Shown in pieces: positions 1-11,219 of a DNA stretch of 64,000 bases. Below the pieces are notes generated by a model. That model saw only the letters and a program-made list of their open reading frames with translations. It had not been told where the DNA came from and did no database searches. This DNA comes from Apoda limacodes (Eukaryota; Arthropoda; Insecta; Lepidoptera; Limacodidae), in assembly GCA_946406115.1 (NCBI GenBank), contig OX291561.1, positions 6,316,273-6,380,272 on the forward strand. The letters run 5' to 3'. How positions within the stretch are numbered: the first letter of the stretch is position 1; each line of letters begins with the position of its first letter. The position numbers and the translations under genes are program-made.

Positions 1-474
1 TTAATAACAATTTCATTGTTAGCTTTAAATCCTGAAGCAAAGTCACGTTACAGGTAAAAGTCTAAACTTGAGAACTTCAGCTAAAGATTTTCTTCGCTAA
101 GCTGCTTGCAACGCGAAAGTTCGAGTTCAGCTGGTTTTCATCAGACGACACGATGACAAGTGTATGAAAATGAGTCATCGTCGTGTCGGTGTTTTTGTCG
201 TTCCATTGAAAAACGTGGCATATATTTTAGTACACTTTTGTTTCTGCCGGTGTCTTCGTCATTGTCTTTGTCGTCGTCGTGTCGTATAATGGAAAATCAG
301 CTTTCAAAAGCTGTAAGAAAAATACCTTTTAAATCAATATTCAACGTTTTCTTGAGCTGCCCATAAGTTTTTTCACTTGAAGTGTACACAACACATACTG
401 TTCCAAACTATTCTTAACTGTAAACTTTCTGATATTTACTCTTGATTATATCAACTAAATGTATTCTATGATTT

Positions 475-780
475 TGCGATGCGCCCGTGAAGTTGCGATT
501 TCACATTGCCTCCTGAGTGGTGAAGGTTCGAGACCAGCGTGTACCAATAAGTCTCTTAATTTCTCAAGTACATTGATATTCACACCACTGGCTTTTCAGT
601 GAAGGAATACATCCTGCGGAAACCTGCATACGTCAAAAATAAATAGACGTATGTATGTGAAGTCCGTAATCTGGATTCTGGACTGGGCCCGCGGGCGGAC
701 TAAGGCTCAAATCATCCTCGGTGTGGGTAGGCCGAGTCCCAGCAGTGGGGACGTATAAGGCTGATAAGGAAGGATAAGAC
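475..780 (+). repeat. SINE-type dispersed repeat
   Basis: A box-B-like tRNA motif, GGTTCGAGACC, near 528 is followed by 'gcgtgtaccaata', then 'gaaacctgcatac' near 620 and 'cagcagtggggacgtataaggctgat' in two parts near 740. This order matches a very common lepidopteran interspersed repeat as I know it. The open frame on the opposite strand here is not a gene. Confidence 0.6.
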
Positions 781-1329
781 ACAAAGAGCAATACAGGCAA
801 AACCGTGGCATGTGAGGTGTCTTGTCTAAAACTTATTGCGTAGGGTTGCATTTAATTTCAATCAAACATGGGAGATTATTTGAGCAATGATTGGTCGGCA
901 ACTGCTACAGGAGGTAGTGGAGCAATTTTTTTATTGCTCCATATTGCTCGGTATTGATTAATCTAACTAACTGTTCCTTTTTGTATTTAGGTTTTTTATA
1001 CTACTATAAGTTTTCATACCTTGTACAATGAAACAGAGCAATTTTGAAAATATTGTTTACATAGTTGGTCTTGTTTCCTACTTTTTAGTTTTTTGGGAGT
1101 TGCGGTTTTTTAATTAACATCGGTAGTCTAAATATTTGCATATAGCAAATTAATAATTACATTATAATTACCTACATATTTAATAAGTACGAAATTTAAT
1201 AAGTGTCCTTAGCCTGTAAACCATTTATTTTGCAAACACCATGTTATCTGTAGATAGGTATACGAAGACGAGGAAAAGGTTTTTCAATGCCTATATTGGA
1301 GTAAATATTCCGTCTCCAAACAAGTTGTC
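781..1329. other. Intergenic, nothing recognised
   Basis: AT-rich sequence with no coding frame, tRNA-like box or repeat that I can identify. Confidence 0.5.
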
Positions 1330-1334
1330 TTCTC

Positions 1335-1425
1335 ATTAATAAGGTACTCCGCCGTGCCTCGGCCAAGCGCAGGCCGAGGTTTAAATTGCAAATCAGTTCC
1401 GCTCTGACTCGGTTTCACGCGCCAA
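1335..1425 (+). repeat. Short dispersed repeat, copy 1
   Basis: The segment 'gaggtttaaattgcaaatca' followed by 'ctctgactcggtttcacgcg' recurs in diverged form near 2860-2940 and 3375-3435. All three copies have the same orientation. Family unknown. Confidence 0.5.
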
Positions 1426-1429
1426 AACT

Positions 1430-2560
1430 CTGGTTTTGTTTTAGAGTAAAGGTGTTTAATTAATTTTTAAACGAGTTTCTAAAAACAGGACTGTATTGTT
1501 TATTATATTTCACCATAGCTTTAAAATGCCTTAGCTGAATTTGATACATCCTATGTGTACATGTACATAATATTGGAATCCGTCCATTATTCCGGGTGAT
1601 ATGATGGACGTCACAAATACCTATATAAGCTTCTTGTAATAGTAAAGTACTTTCGGCTAGGTGATGTCATATAAATAAATAAACCAATGCTAGTAAGCCG
1701 TTTTTTTGTACAATTCAATGTACCTCATGTATTCATAGGTACATGAAAAACTATCACTAATTAGCTTGTCTCTATAATCATTATAGTAAAAAATTAAGAG
1801 TAGAGAGACTAAAAATTCTACAATGATTGCACAACAGTAGTAAATTCTTATGCATGCATACAATTTGATTGTATTTGTATTGTTTAATTTCTATATCTCG
1901 ACATATATTCAAATACAAGCGAAGCCGTCTGCAGAATGACCGATCAAACTGGTGCCGCCTCTAGCGCTGGACACACTTAATGACTACCTATCTCTTTATC
2001 AAACTATCTATCTTCATCTATTTATTGCCAACTTACTATGCCAACATCTTTTGTATACAAAGAATTATCAATATTTTCAGAATTGTCAAAGTAAAAGAAT
2101 AGTCAAAATAAATTTAAGCAACCACTAGTAACAAAATTTTGATTTTTGAGATTGAGAACAAAGATTTGAGGCAGACGACGAACAGACGTTTCTCGTATTG
2201 CATTGTCACGTGAAACCAAAGTGCTTGCAGAATTGCAGCACAATCCGATAACGCGAAGGTGTTCAAAAATAAGTTTAACGAACAAGGAGAAACAATCAAC
2301 AAAGACTTTTACCCATCCACTTGTCGCCTGAGACAACTTATACTTACTGTCCTAAAAAATATTTATTAGCTCTTAGTTGTATCAATATTACAATACTTCT
2401 GAGTACATCAGAGTACTATTTATTAATTTGGGGTAAAAAGTCGAAACACAAGTAGTTTTTGGCAAGGGGCGTTTCTACAATAAGCGGTTTTAAAAATTCT
2501 ATTTTGATTCGTATTGCCCAAAAATCTTTTGCAATATCTAATAATGAAGTAAGTTTAATC
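1430..2560. other. Intergenic, nothing recognised
   Basis: Low-complexity AT-rich DNA. The small minus-strand frames around 2103-2336 resemble no protein family and have no splice context. Confidence 0.5.
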
Positions 2561-2564
2561 AACT

Positions 2565-2645
2565 GGTGTTATAAGCGTCCATAGGTCACGGTGACCGCTT
2601 ACTATCAGGCGGACTGTGTGCTTCTTTGCCTGCTTATAAAAAAAA
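2565..2645 (+). repeat. LINE 3' tail fragment
   Basis: The reverse complement of this stretch contains 'ggtaagcggtcaccgtagcctatggacgc'-type sequence (here diverged), the 3' untranslated tail of the LINE whose coding end is visible at 51904-52200. It ends in an A-rich run, as expected for a LINE 3' end on the plus strand. Confidence 0.6.
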
Positions 2646-2859
2646 ATGAATATAAATTACCGAGTCGTGAAAACTGACTTAAACTGATGAATAAAGTCAC
2701 ACAGTATAAGACAGTGGAGACAAACTAGAGCAATATTGACTAATGGTCAAGTCCTTTGTAGCATAGGTATTTAGGTAACATTTTGTTTTGGTTAAAATAT
2801 CTTATTGTACCTATTATATTTCAAAGTTAACGTTTATCCCCCCTGATAACATTCAACTC

Positions 2860-2940
2860 ATTAATTAGGTTCTTCGGCAAAAAGTAAGTCGAGGTTTGGG
2901 TTATAAATCGGCTAAGCTTGACTCGATTTCACGCACTATG
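2860..2940 (+). repeat. Short dispersed repeat, copy 2
   Basis: Diverged copy of the repeat at 1335-1425: 'gtcgaggtttgggttataaa' then 'gactcgatttcacgca'. Confidence 0.4.
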
Positions 2941-3089
2941 TAACACAGTACACACTCGTACGATCATATTCTGTAGTGAAGTCAATGAACGCATTGTCCT
3001 ATGTTCTGGGTAAGTTCCAGAACATATTGCAAAAAAAATTTGTTGTGGTTTTAAAAGTTTTGTGGCAGTAAAGATTTTTAGTACGATAT

Positions 3090-3155
3090 ATTGTTGTAAA
3101 GATATAAGTATCTGACGTTATATTGTTGTAAAGATATAAGTAAGTATCTGACGAC
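3090..3155 (+). repeat. Tandem duplication of ~32 bp
   Basis: 'atattgttgtaaagatataa' followed by 'gtatctgacg' occurs twice in direct succession; the second unit has an extra 'gtaa'. Probably replication slippage. Confidence 0.7.
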
Positions 3156-3364
3156 TACACACGTCATAAGTCGTGCACATGCTCTAAAAATATGGTGTTG
3201 TGTTGTGTTTGTAGAATTAAGACAATTAATCGACCATTTTGTAGATTTTCAAATTCTTAATGAATGTTAAACAACTCAGATGCAAATGAAGTCAGTGTAC
3301 CTCTGCAACGATTTAGTTTAAATAATTCTCACTTTACGTATAGAGCTCTTCTAAAGTTTAAGAT

Positions 3365-3445
3365 AGATTTTAATTCAAGGAATAGGTTTGAATTGCAAAT
3401 CAGCTTCGCTCTGTCTCGGCTTTGCGCGCCGCCAGATCTAGATGA
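3365..3445 (+). repeat. Short dispersed repeat, copy 3
   Basis: 'ggtttgaattgcaaatcagc' and 'ctctgtctcggctttgcgcg' match the copy at 1335-1425. Confidence 0.5.
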
Positions 3446-3729
3446 AGGTGTTTAATTTCATTTTAATTTACTTCCGCAATTTATTCTCATTTTATTAAGA
3501 ACAGACCAGAATGAATATTTTTTTATAGTGACACAAAAGGATCTTCTACATTGAAAGTGATTCTGAAATTCTAAAACAAATTAAACGGCCAAGGTCGTGG
3601 CGGACAGTGCATAGAGGTTAGGGTTCTATACTTCAATTCAATTGAATCTCCTTAGTAATCCTTCCTTATAGTTTTATAATTTATATGTTAATTTGTCTCG
3701 TAAATTTTTTTTTTAGAACTATTTTTACA

Positions 3730-3995
3730 CAGCTATATATATACTAGCTTTTTCGCCCTTTATTTGGTTATCGGTCTAGGATCTTAGAGGCAACTCCACA
3801 ATTATTAAAAAAAACCGACTCACACTTGACGTTTTCAATTAGCCTGCGGCCTTCTACGAGACTCAAACTATTTCCATGCCAAATTTCATCTTAATCGGTA
3901 ATGCGGTTTAAGCTTGAAGAGGTAACATAGAGACAGATAGACAGACAGATAGACCGACGGAGTTAATTTCGCATTTATAAAATTAGCATGGATAT
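3730..3995 (-). mobile_element. Helitron-like (Lep1-type) fragment
   Basis: Read on the minus strand it ends in 'aagggcgaaaaagctagta', preceded by 'accgataaccaaat'. This resembles the 3' ends common to lepidopteran Lep1/MINE-type Helitron-like repeats, seen again at 8400-8520, 41290-41345 and 46560-46630. It also carries 'gactcacacttgacgttttc', shared with 8270-8300 and 22830. Confidence 0.5.
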
Positions 3996-4014
3996 ATACA
4001 GGATATTTCGCAGT

Positions 4015-4170
4015 TTCGTGGCTCAGTGGAAACCTGCCTGCTGAATTGGGGGCGTAGTTTCAATTCTCTCCAAAGATAAACATTTAAGTGATAAACATTC
4101 GTGTTTGTCTTGAGTGTCTTGAGTTTATAATACTCCTATTGTATTTGCCTATTTTTTTGACGTGAAACGT
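4015..4170 (+). repeat. tRNA-derived SINE, diverged
   Basis: Starts with the tRNA-like 'cgtggctcagtgg' and 'gtagtttcaattctc' (decayed box B), followed by the tRNA-unrelated body 'aaacattcgtgtttgtcttg'. A better copy lies on the minus strand at 16598-16835. Confidence 0.55.
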
Positions 4171-5600
4171 CTCTAAGGTCGCACCGAAACTTACCGAAAC
4201 ATACCCGGATAGAAATGTGAATCATAACAAAATCATCTATATCGTCTTTCCTTAATAAATCCCAAACTATGAGTCTTAAAGGCAAAAATGCGAAGGCATC
4301 ATTTAACTTATATAATCAGCTCGCTGATACGACAAGAATTTCGTACAGGTTGGCGAGGAATTGAACAAACCGACGCTCTACGTCCTTTGAACTAAGTACA
4401 GTCGTGTCTAAAGCATTAAATAGTCAGTTATCTATGTTATATGTGTATAGTCAGGTCTATCAGTTATCATGGACAGGAAAAAAATTTACTAATCACGTCT
4501 CAATTCTGGAATTCCGTAAATTTAATGATGGAAAATATATAGATACAAGAATTAGTTTCATTATTTTAAAAACCAGTAACTACTTAGAAGTTTTTTTCGA
4601 ATTATTTTAATCAGCGCATTTAAAGTTTTTTTACAAAAACACAAACATAGTTTATAACTTTCAACTAAACATGATTAATGTTAATGTCAAAATCCAATTT
4701 ACATATTATTATATGTATAGGTCACTTAATCAATCTATGTACATATATAGGTATCAATCTATGTATATACATATGTGCTTCATCCTTTTTGGAAAATCTT
4801 TTCCTAGAGGTAAAAAAAAGGATGAAAATTTGTTGGAGAATTAGGAACTTTGTAGGAGGACATAGTGGTGAATTGGCTCTTTATATCAGATTTAATAAAT
4901 TAATAACATTTTTACCATATACTATTTGTTGCTGTTTTTACTGATACGTACCTTATTAAAAATATACTAATTGTAACTCAATATATATATTTCAAGCTTA
5001 CAATAAAACTGCAAAGGCAAATTACAATGCATATGTCGGGCCATGCATGTCTGTTTAAAAAAAAATACGAAAAGTTTTATAGCTTTCATGAACTGTTAGA
5101 TTAGAAAAATTCATAGTGCGATTCAATTTGTATGAAGAGTTGGAAGCGATAATCCAACGCAGTTTTGAGCCGCCATGATTAAAAAGTTGTGAAAGGTGTC
5201 AGTAAGACGCAGGTGTGCTCTGACGAGATACTAGTGTGCTCCTACAATCTCAAATTAAGTTTTAAAATGTGGTTGCAGATAATGATCACTGATATTGGTC
5301 CAAACTATTTGTTTATACTTATTGTACAGCATTTGTTAAAATTCATAATATCTGATTTCTATGGATCAGTATATTTGTTTATAAGTTAGGCCTACTACTT
5401 CTCTCGCCAATACAAAAAAAATTACAGTGTTAACACTCTTAGATTGTCACGTATATAGATACAGATACACATACACACATACTCACACACATTATTATAC
5501 GTAATCTATTAGATTTATTAATTTATTTTATTTGAATTCATACTTAAATATTCAATACGAATATAAAGCAATTACGCATATCAATATCCATTGCTCGCAC
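4171..5600. other. Intergenic, simple repeats only
   Basis: The small frames at 4404-4610, 4678-4944 and 5189-5389 translate to low-complexity AT-driven peptides with no family resemblance. A CA-rich microsatellite lies near 5460-5500. Confidence 0.5.
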
Positions 5601-5604
5601 TAAA

Positions 5605-5692
5605 TTGATATTTTTTTTAAATCACCAAGGTGGCAAACAATCTGCCTAATGGTAAGCGGTCACCTTAGCCTATGGGCGCTTGCAACACTATA
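5605..5692 (-). repeat. LINE 3' tail fragment
   Basis: 'ggtggcaaacaatctgccta' and 'ggtaagcggtcaccttagcc' preceded by a T-run: the 3' end of the same LINE family as 51841-52200, on the minus strand. It abuts the BEL/Pao gag remnant to its right. Confidence 0.65.
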
Positions 5693-5734
5693 AAGCGTTC
5701 GAGTTCCAAACACTTCCAAAGCTTGTTCTCATCA

Positions 5735-5994
5735 AGATTGGATTCACCGAACATCGAAACATTGAAACAACAACGTTCAGCCATCAAAGGGAAAGTCACA
5801 AGAAATAGCAAATTTCGTCCAAAGTTATATGCCGAGAAGAATACGCCTGCGGAAGTAAATTGCGATTACAAGAATTAAATCTAATTGTGCAGTGTTACGA
5901 GGAAATACAATTACTCATCGAAAATCTAGACAGTGATGAAGGTCGAGAAAATATTCACGAACAAGAACGTCGAATCACAGAAAGTAGATATTAT
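5735..5994 (+). pseudogene. BEL/Pao gag, N-terminal piece
   Basis: The peptide 'LKQQRSAIKGKVTRN' and, one frame later, 'YEEIQLLIENLD' match the helical start of BEL/Pao gag. The reading is cut at 5994 by the hAT-like insertion, whose target duplication GATATTAT spans 5987-5994. The rest of gag resumes after 9316. A stop and a frame change near 5870 show decay. Confidence 0.6.
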
Positions 5995-6399
5995 TATGGG
6001 CGTAGCCAGCTTTTGGGCTAGGGGGTGGGGGCAGACTAGTTATAAAATGTTTTTTTTTATTTCATGTACACAATTATAGGATACTTACAACATATACAAT
6101 ACAAAAATAACAATGTACATAGGTCAAGCTTATCTCTTACAGCTGTCCCAAGAAAGTGAGAGCTGTACGAAGTGAGCGGGTAATACATGTGCACTGCGAT
6201 TACAAAATAGATATATAAATTATGTATACTTAAATATAGTCTCATCCTAATACATAATAATTACTTATATACCTACTTTAAATAATGCTTATAACACAAA
6301 TAATATTACTTATAAATACATATAACAATACAATGTTCAACTAAAATAGTAGTAATAATAAAAAGTAAAATAACAGTGTTTAAGGAAGTGAAAGGTAGA

Positions 6400-7265
6400 A
6401 AGTAGTCTTTCAGTTTCTTTTTAAAAATACCAATAGATTGATTGTCTCTTTTAGTACGAGGCAGTAAGTTCCAAAGCCTAATAGCATGAACAGTAAAAGA
6501 GTTACCGTAAAAAGAGGTGTTGTGAGAAGGAGGTTGTTAATAAGATGAGATCTGGCTGGTTTATCTTTTGAGAAAAGAAAAATAAAATGTTCACGTAAAT
6601 AGCTTGGGGTTAAGGGATTGCAAAGAAGATTATAGAGTAAAGACAGGACATGCAAACTGTCATACAAAGGCAGGACATCTGTCTACCGCAATTTAAAAAT
6701 GAATCGGATGCTTAAATTTTGGAGTCGCTCAAGTTTGTTTAAAACCTCCTATGTGGCATCAATGTAACAAATGTCAGCATAATCAAGAAGGGGAAGAAGG
6801 AGAGATTGCGTTAAACTGATCTTAGCAGTTATGGGTAAAAAAATCTGAAGGCATTAAGACTGTAAAAAGCAAAATGTGTGCGTTTGCTAACTTCATTGAC
6901 TTGTGCATCCCAGGATAGATTGTGATCTATCAGGATTCCTAAATTTTTGGCACAATTTGTGTATTGCAGAAGTGTCCCATTATATATTATTGGTTGAGGA
7001 GATGATGTTACTAAGCTACGCATGTATCTGTTGCCTATAATTAACGCTTGTGATTTTTTGGGATTAACAAGAAGCCTAAATGATTTTGCCCATTCACTGA
7101 TGTGACATAAATTCTCATTGAAATTATTAATCGCGTTAATTATGCTATTAGGTTCGAAGTGGCAGTACAATTGAAGGTCGTCAGCGTACAGATGAAAGGA
7201 AGAGGTAATAAGTTTGGTGAGGGAGCTAATAAAAATATAGAAAAGAAGAGGAGAAAGTACGCTAC
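6400..7265 (-). pseudogene. LINE reverse transcriptase, C-terminal half
   Basis: Minus-strand peptides include 'SEWAKSFRLLVNPKKSQALI' and 'TNCAKNLGILIDHNLSWDAQ' (6829-7170), typical of the region after the YADD box in jockey/CR1-like LINEs. Downstream on the same strand, 6410-6667 gives a frame-shifted C-terminus ending 'FLKRN'. The catalytic motifs are absent, so this is a 5'-truncated dead copy inside the hAT-like element. Confidence 0.65.
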
Positions 7266-7349
7266 CTTGATGTTATTTTCATACAGCAAAAAATGGCATT
7301 GCAGACACTTTACTTCATTATTATTCATATGGTAAAACTCCAGAGGCGT

Positions 7350-7800
7350 GGAGCTACTTCTGCTCTTCATCCCCCCGACCGACCTGGGCACGGTCGAAAA
7401 ACTATTGTTAGGCGGGCTCGGCACGTACTAACGGCCCTAGACGACGATCTCGCTATCTGGATAGCGAGATTAGTCTCAACGACCTCCCGTAATAAGGCAT
7501 CCCCCCCTTACATGATGCCGACGTCCCCAGGTTCGTCGGCGAACGAACGGATACACGAGGTATCAAAGAGTGCCGGGGCGCTTCTCGCCCCCACTCTCTC
7601 GCAATCGCAACCGCGCAACGGGAACTCCCCTCCTGGCGCTGACTCACACTGGTCGAAAGGACTACCCCAAGAGCGACAACCCAAGCCGGGGCTCCCTCCG
7701 CGGGGGGCCTTTGAGCGTTGGGCCCTATATAGGCTGAGACTCCTTCAGAGTCTCGCCCCAAAAGCTCGGTGGAGCAGTTATGGCGGCATCAGCCAACTGC
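7350..7800 (+). repeat. GC-rich dispersed repeat
   Basis: A GC-rich island in AT-rich surroundings. 'ccccgaccgacctgggcac' and 'gagattagtctcaacgacct' recur, on the opposite strand, at 21880-21995. The long open frames on both strands (7293-7916 plus, 7453-7761 minus) follow from high GC and match no protein I know. 'gatctcgctatctggatagcgag' includes a 9-bp inverted repeat near 7447-7469. Confidence 0.5.
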
Positions 7801-8264
7801 ATAGTCAGTCAGAAAAAAAAAAAATACTTCTGCTCTTGATTTTGATACATGACATTTTGAACCTATTTTTCAATACGAAAGATAACACCCAGCTAAAAAT
7901 TATTTCCAGAACTTGACATATTTCGAGGGTTTATAAGCTATTTCGAGAGTCATTATCACAAATAGATTGGAAATATTCTTGCCTTTATTGAACGATTTTC
8001 AACCACCTGCATATTGGGGGTATGGGGGTTACGGCACTATAGCACATTCAAACAGTGAGGCAGACTATACAAAAGACGTCCTCGGACATCAGCCCATGTG
8101 TCAAGCCTCTGTGGACTCTGAGAATGTTGACTGGCAATGCGTCGAGGTGTTTGAGATGTTTGAGTGATTTGACAACGAAATCAGTTCTACAAAACAGTCA
8201 AACATGACCTATCCAGCTACAAAAGGAGTGAACCCGTTTATCATGTCCTCGAAACTGTTTACTG

Positions 8265-8360
8265 TTTGGGCTACTTGAAAACGTCAAGTGTGAGTCGTTT
8301 TTGTTTCTATAATTGAGACCTACACCGATAATCGAATTCAGGGCGGGTAGAACCGCGGAA
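8265..8360 (+). mobile_element. Helitron-like tail, copy 1
   Basis: 'ctacttgaaaacgtcaagtg', then 'accgataatcgaattcaggg' and 'cgggtagaaccgcgg'. It is repeated just downstream. Confidence 0.5.
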
Positions 8361-8397
8361 AAATTTGGTATGGAGATAGTTTGAGTCCATGGGAAGC

Positions 8398-8520
8398 ACA
8401 TAGGTTACTTGAAAACGTCAAGCGTGAGTCAGATTTTTCTGTAATTAAGAAGATGCCGTTGAAATCGGAAACACCGATAACCGAATTACAGGCGAGCGAA
8501 ACTGCGGGCAAAAGCTAGTA
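8398..8520 (+). mobile_element. Helitron-like tail, copy 2
   Basis: 'ttacttgaaaacgtcaagcg', then 'accgataaccgaattacagg' and 'gcgggcaaaagctagta', the terminal form common to lepidopteran Helitron-like repeats. It may belong with the copy at 8265 as a local duplication. Confidence 0.5.
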
Positions 8521-9240
8521 GATAAAAATAAAATGATCGTGAGTCAACACAGCCTTACATCATCAAATACTGAGGAACTACTTCTCTAGTCGTGAAAGGT
8601 TGGACGAACAGTTGACTGTTAAGCTGGGTACAGATTATTTGAAACACAAGATGCAATACAACAAGAATATATGTGCACGGTCCCGCACTGCGCGCCTCAA
8701 CAACGGCCATTCCTGACAGGGTTCAGCGCGCACGCCATGGAGCCGTTTAATTTTGAAGTGTACATGACTATATTCTTGTTCCAATTATTTTATAACACCA
8801 GTGTATAAAAAAAGTCCTAGTCGTCATCTCCATCTATTTTTACAATCGTCAATTCAAATATGGCGGGCAGTAGGCAGGTCCGCCGCGAATTAGACGTCCA
8901 GATTACACTGCGCGCACTGAAAGCGTTAGTCGAAAAACGCCGACAATAGACAGGAACCAACGCGCGCCCTGCGAATGCACGTAGCGTGGGTGCAGTTGAT
9001 TTTTGAACACATTAAAATATACGGGACATGTTGCATTGCATGTTGTGTTCCTCCTGTAGTGGCGACCGTACAAAATCGCTACTGAAGGAATGGCGCGCCA
9101 ACACAACTTAACATCAAAACACTTACGAACTGCCTTTACATGTGGAAGGTTGAACGAACGACTGTTGAAAGACGGTGCAGTGTAGTAGCAGTAAAAAATG
9201 CCGGTGATCCGAATAGGTACGTTTTATATGGCTAAATTAT
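8521..9240. other. hAT interior, unassigned
   Basis: Moderately CpG-rich sequence containing no recognisable gene. The 67-residue minus-strand frame at 8903-9106 has no family resemblance. Confidence 0.4.
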
Positions 9241-9316
9241 CCCAAAATTATGCCAACCCATGTCCAGCTAGGGGGGGGGGCAGCTGCCCGGTTCTGGCTA
9301 CGCCCATGGATATTAT

Positions 9317-9985
9317 AGTACAAAAGCATAAATGGAATCGCTACTGGGTGGTTCAGCGACTTCGACTTTGACTACGTATCACAGAATTCACGGAAATAGC
9401 GAGCTCTTTAACTCGACATCGCATGAATGTTCTAATCTCAGAAAACCAAAAGTGAAACTACCACAGCTTGAGCTACCGATATTCAGCGGAGACATTCGTG
9501 AGTGGCCGACTTTCAAGAACATATTTGACGCATCTGTGCACGACGCCGACATTCCCACCGTCAAGTGCAATACCTGAAGTCCGCTCTTAAAGGAGAAGCT
9601 AAAGAATTGATCTCTTCACTTCTCATCACAGAAGAAAACTATGCTGAAGCACTGAAATATAAAAGGTATGAAAATCAAATATTAATTGTAAATTTCCATT
9701 TAAATCTATTATTAATACTGGTGTCATTTCCAAATTTAACCTTAAAGAATATTTAGTAACCTTACAACAAAGTCTAGACTCTCTGAAAGCCATCAAACTA
9801 GATGTTGACAAATGGGATGTAATTTTAGTGTTTTTGATATCTCAAAAATTCGATAATTCCTTGAATGGGAAATCAATCGAAAAGGAAATTTTATCGCTAA
9901 ATTGTCTGAATTACTAGAATTTCTAAATCAAAGAAGGACAGCCTTTAAATTGTTGAATGAAAGACAGTATGATAAGCCATAATAT
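9317..9985 (+). pseudogene. BEL/Pao gag core
   Basis: 'PKVKLPQLELPIFSGDIREW' (9332-9577 frame) is the conserved BEL/Pao gag signature (LP.L.LP.F.GD...WP.F). It continues after a frameshift near 9565 as 'YLKSALKGEAKELISSL'. Further stops follow before the zinc-knuckle region. Confidence 0.8.
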
Positions 9986-9991
9986 GTCAAA

Positions 9992-10486
9992 TTGTCTCAT
10001 GTGTCATCTGTTAAACAAGAAAACAGTTGCACATTATGCCATCAGATTCACAAATTACATAAATGTCCTAATTATTTACAGATAAGTGTACCTAAACGTA
10101 TTGAATATGTTAAGTCTAAAACTCTTTGTTTTAACTGCTTACTGCCATACGAAGTGAAACACAAATGTTCAAAATACTGTTGCTTTACCTGCCGCCGCAA
10201 ACATCATATAAGATTACATATGGAAAGCCCTAATCTAAAATGTCTGATGAGTACTAAGTCATTAAGCTCGCAGCATCCTAACGCTATTGCCTCACTGACT
10301 TCTGCCATACATAACTCACAACCAAACACATCACAACATTACAAAACTACTCAAGCTGAACACAGCACACAAAACATTCAAAATCACTCAATCAAGCTAC
10401 CGAAGCTACCCAAAATAACACAAAATGTACTGTGTTGTTATCTAATGCCAGTAAACAACAAATATTGCTTTCTACAGCAGTCATAA
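9992..10486 (+). pseudogene. BEL/Pao gag zinc-knuckle region
   Basis: 164 residues with the paired cysteine pattern CTLCHQIHKLHKC, then CFNCLLPYEVKHKC and CCFTCRRKHHIRLH, the usual C-terminal gag arrangement in BEL/Pao elements. The open frame ends just before the protease. Confidence 0.8.
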
Positions 10487-10495
10487 ACATTCAAG

Positions 10496-10991
10496 ATGTC
10501 AACGGTATTTTTAGATTCAGGAAGCGAAGTAAACATAATTACTAATGAAGTAGCAGTCGCTTTAAATCTTTCTTTTGAACAGAATGCCTGTAACATACAA
10601 GGCATCGGTAATACAAATAATATTTCTCAATATTATTACCAATCCAATCTCACATTGCTAGTAATGGATAATGGATAAAATCACAGTACCTTTACCACAT
10701 ACATACATACCGACATCTACATGGAATATACCACACATACAAGCATCAAAGCTAGCTGAACCGACATTCTTCGTCTCAGGTACCGTGGACCTACTGTTAG
10801 GTGCAGAAATTTTCTATTTCCTCTTATTAACAGGGCGCATACAATTAGGTCCCAATCTGTCTATCATGGTTAATACAGTTTTTGGATGGGTAGTCTCAGG
10901 CTCATACATCTCTGATAATGTTACAGCACCTGTAAGTTTGTTTGTATCCACACAATCAACAGATCAACTTCTCCAATTCTTTTGGGAGTAA
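10496..10991 (+). pseudogene. BEL/Pao aspartic protease
   Basis: 'STVFLDSGSEVNII' holds the catalytic DSG of a retropepsin-type protease. After a frameshift near 10671 the same domain continues with 'VDLLLGAEIF' and 'LGPNLSIMVNTVFGWVVSG', the conserved BEL/Pao protease end. Reverse transcriptase should follow but does not. Confidence 0.8.
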
Positions 10992-11219
10992 GAAGAAATT
11001 ATTTCTGAGAAGTTACAGTTTCCAGAAGATAGTTACTGTGAAAAAACTATACCAATCTACTACCACTGTTAATGATAATATGATGATGTGTATCCACACA
11101 GTTAATTTACCAGTGCAAAATGAAAAAATACAAGATATTGGTAATTCCTTTCAAGCGGCCTATCGTTGCTTATTATATCTGATTAAGATTTAAAAAAGAT
11201 TATTCATTGTTCACTCAGT

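Larger units (their letters stand above)
5995..9308. mobile_element. Non-autonomous hAT-like DNA transposon
   Basis: The left end TATGGGCGTAGCCAG and the right end (reverse complement CATGGGCGTAGCCAG) form a 15-bp terminal inverted repeat with one mismatch. The perfect 8-bp direct repeat GATATTAT flanks it at 5987-5994 and 9309-9316. An 8-bp target duplication plus a GGGCGTAGCCAG-type terminus is characteristic of hAT elements. No transposase is visible. The 3.3-kb interior is largely other insertions: a LINE fragment, a GC-rich repeat and two Helitron-like tails. Removing it brings the two BEL/Pao gag pieces together, which independently supports the ends. Confidence 0.75.

Noticed and set aside
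7293..7916. A 207-codon frame that looks like a novel proline/arginine-rich protein
   Set aside because: Low-complexity composition from a GC-rich repeat shared with 21880-21995; the ends of the frame lie in unrelated AT-rich DNA.
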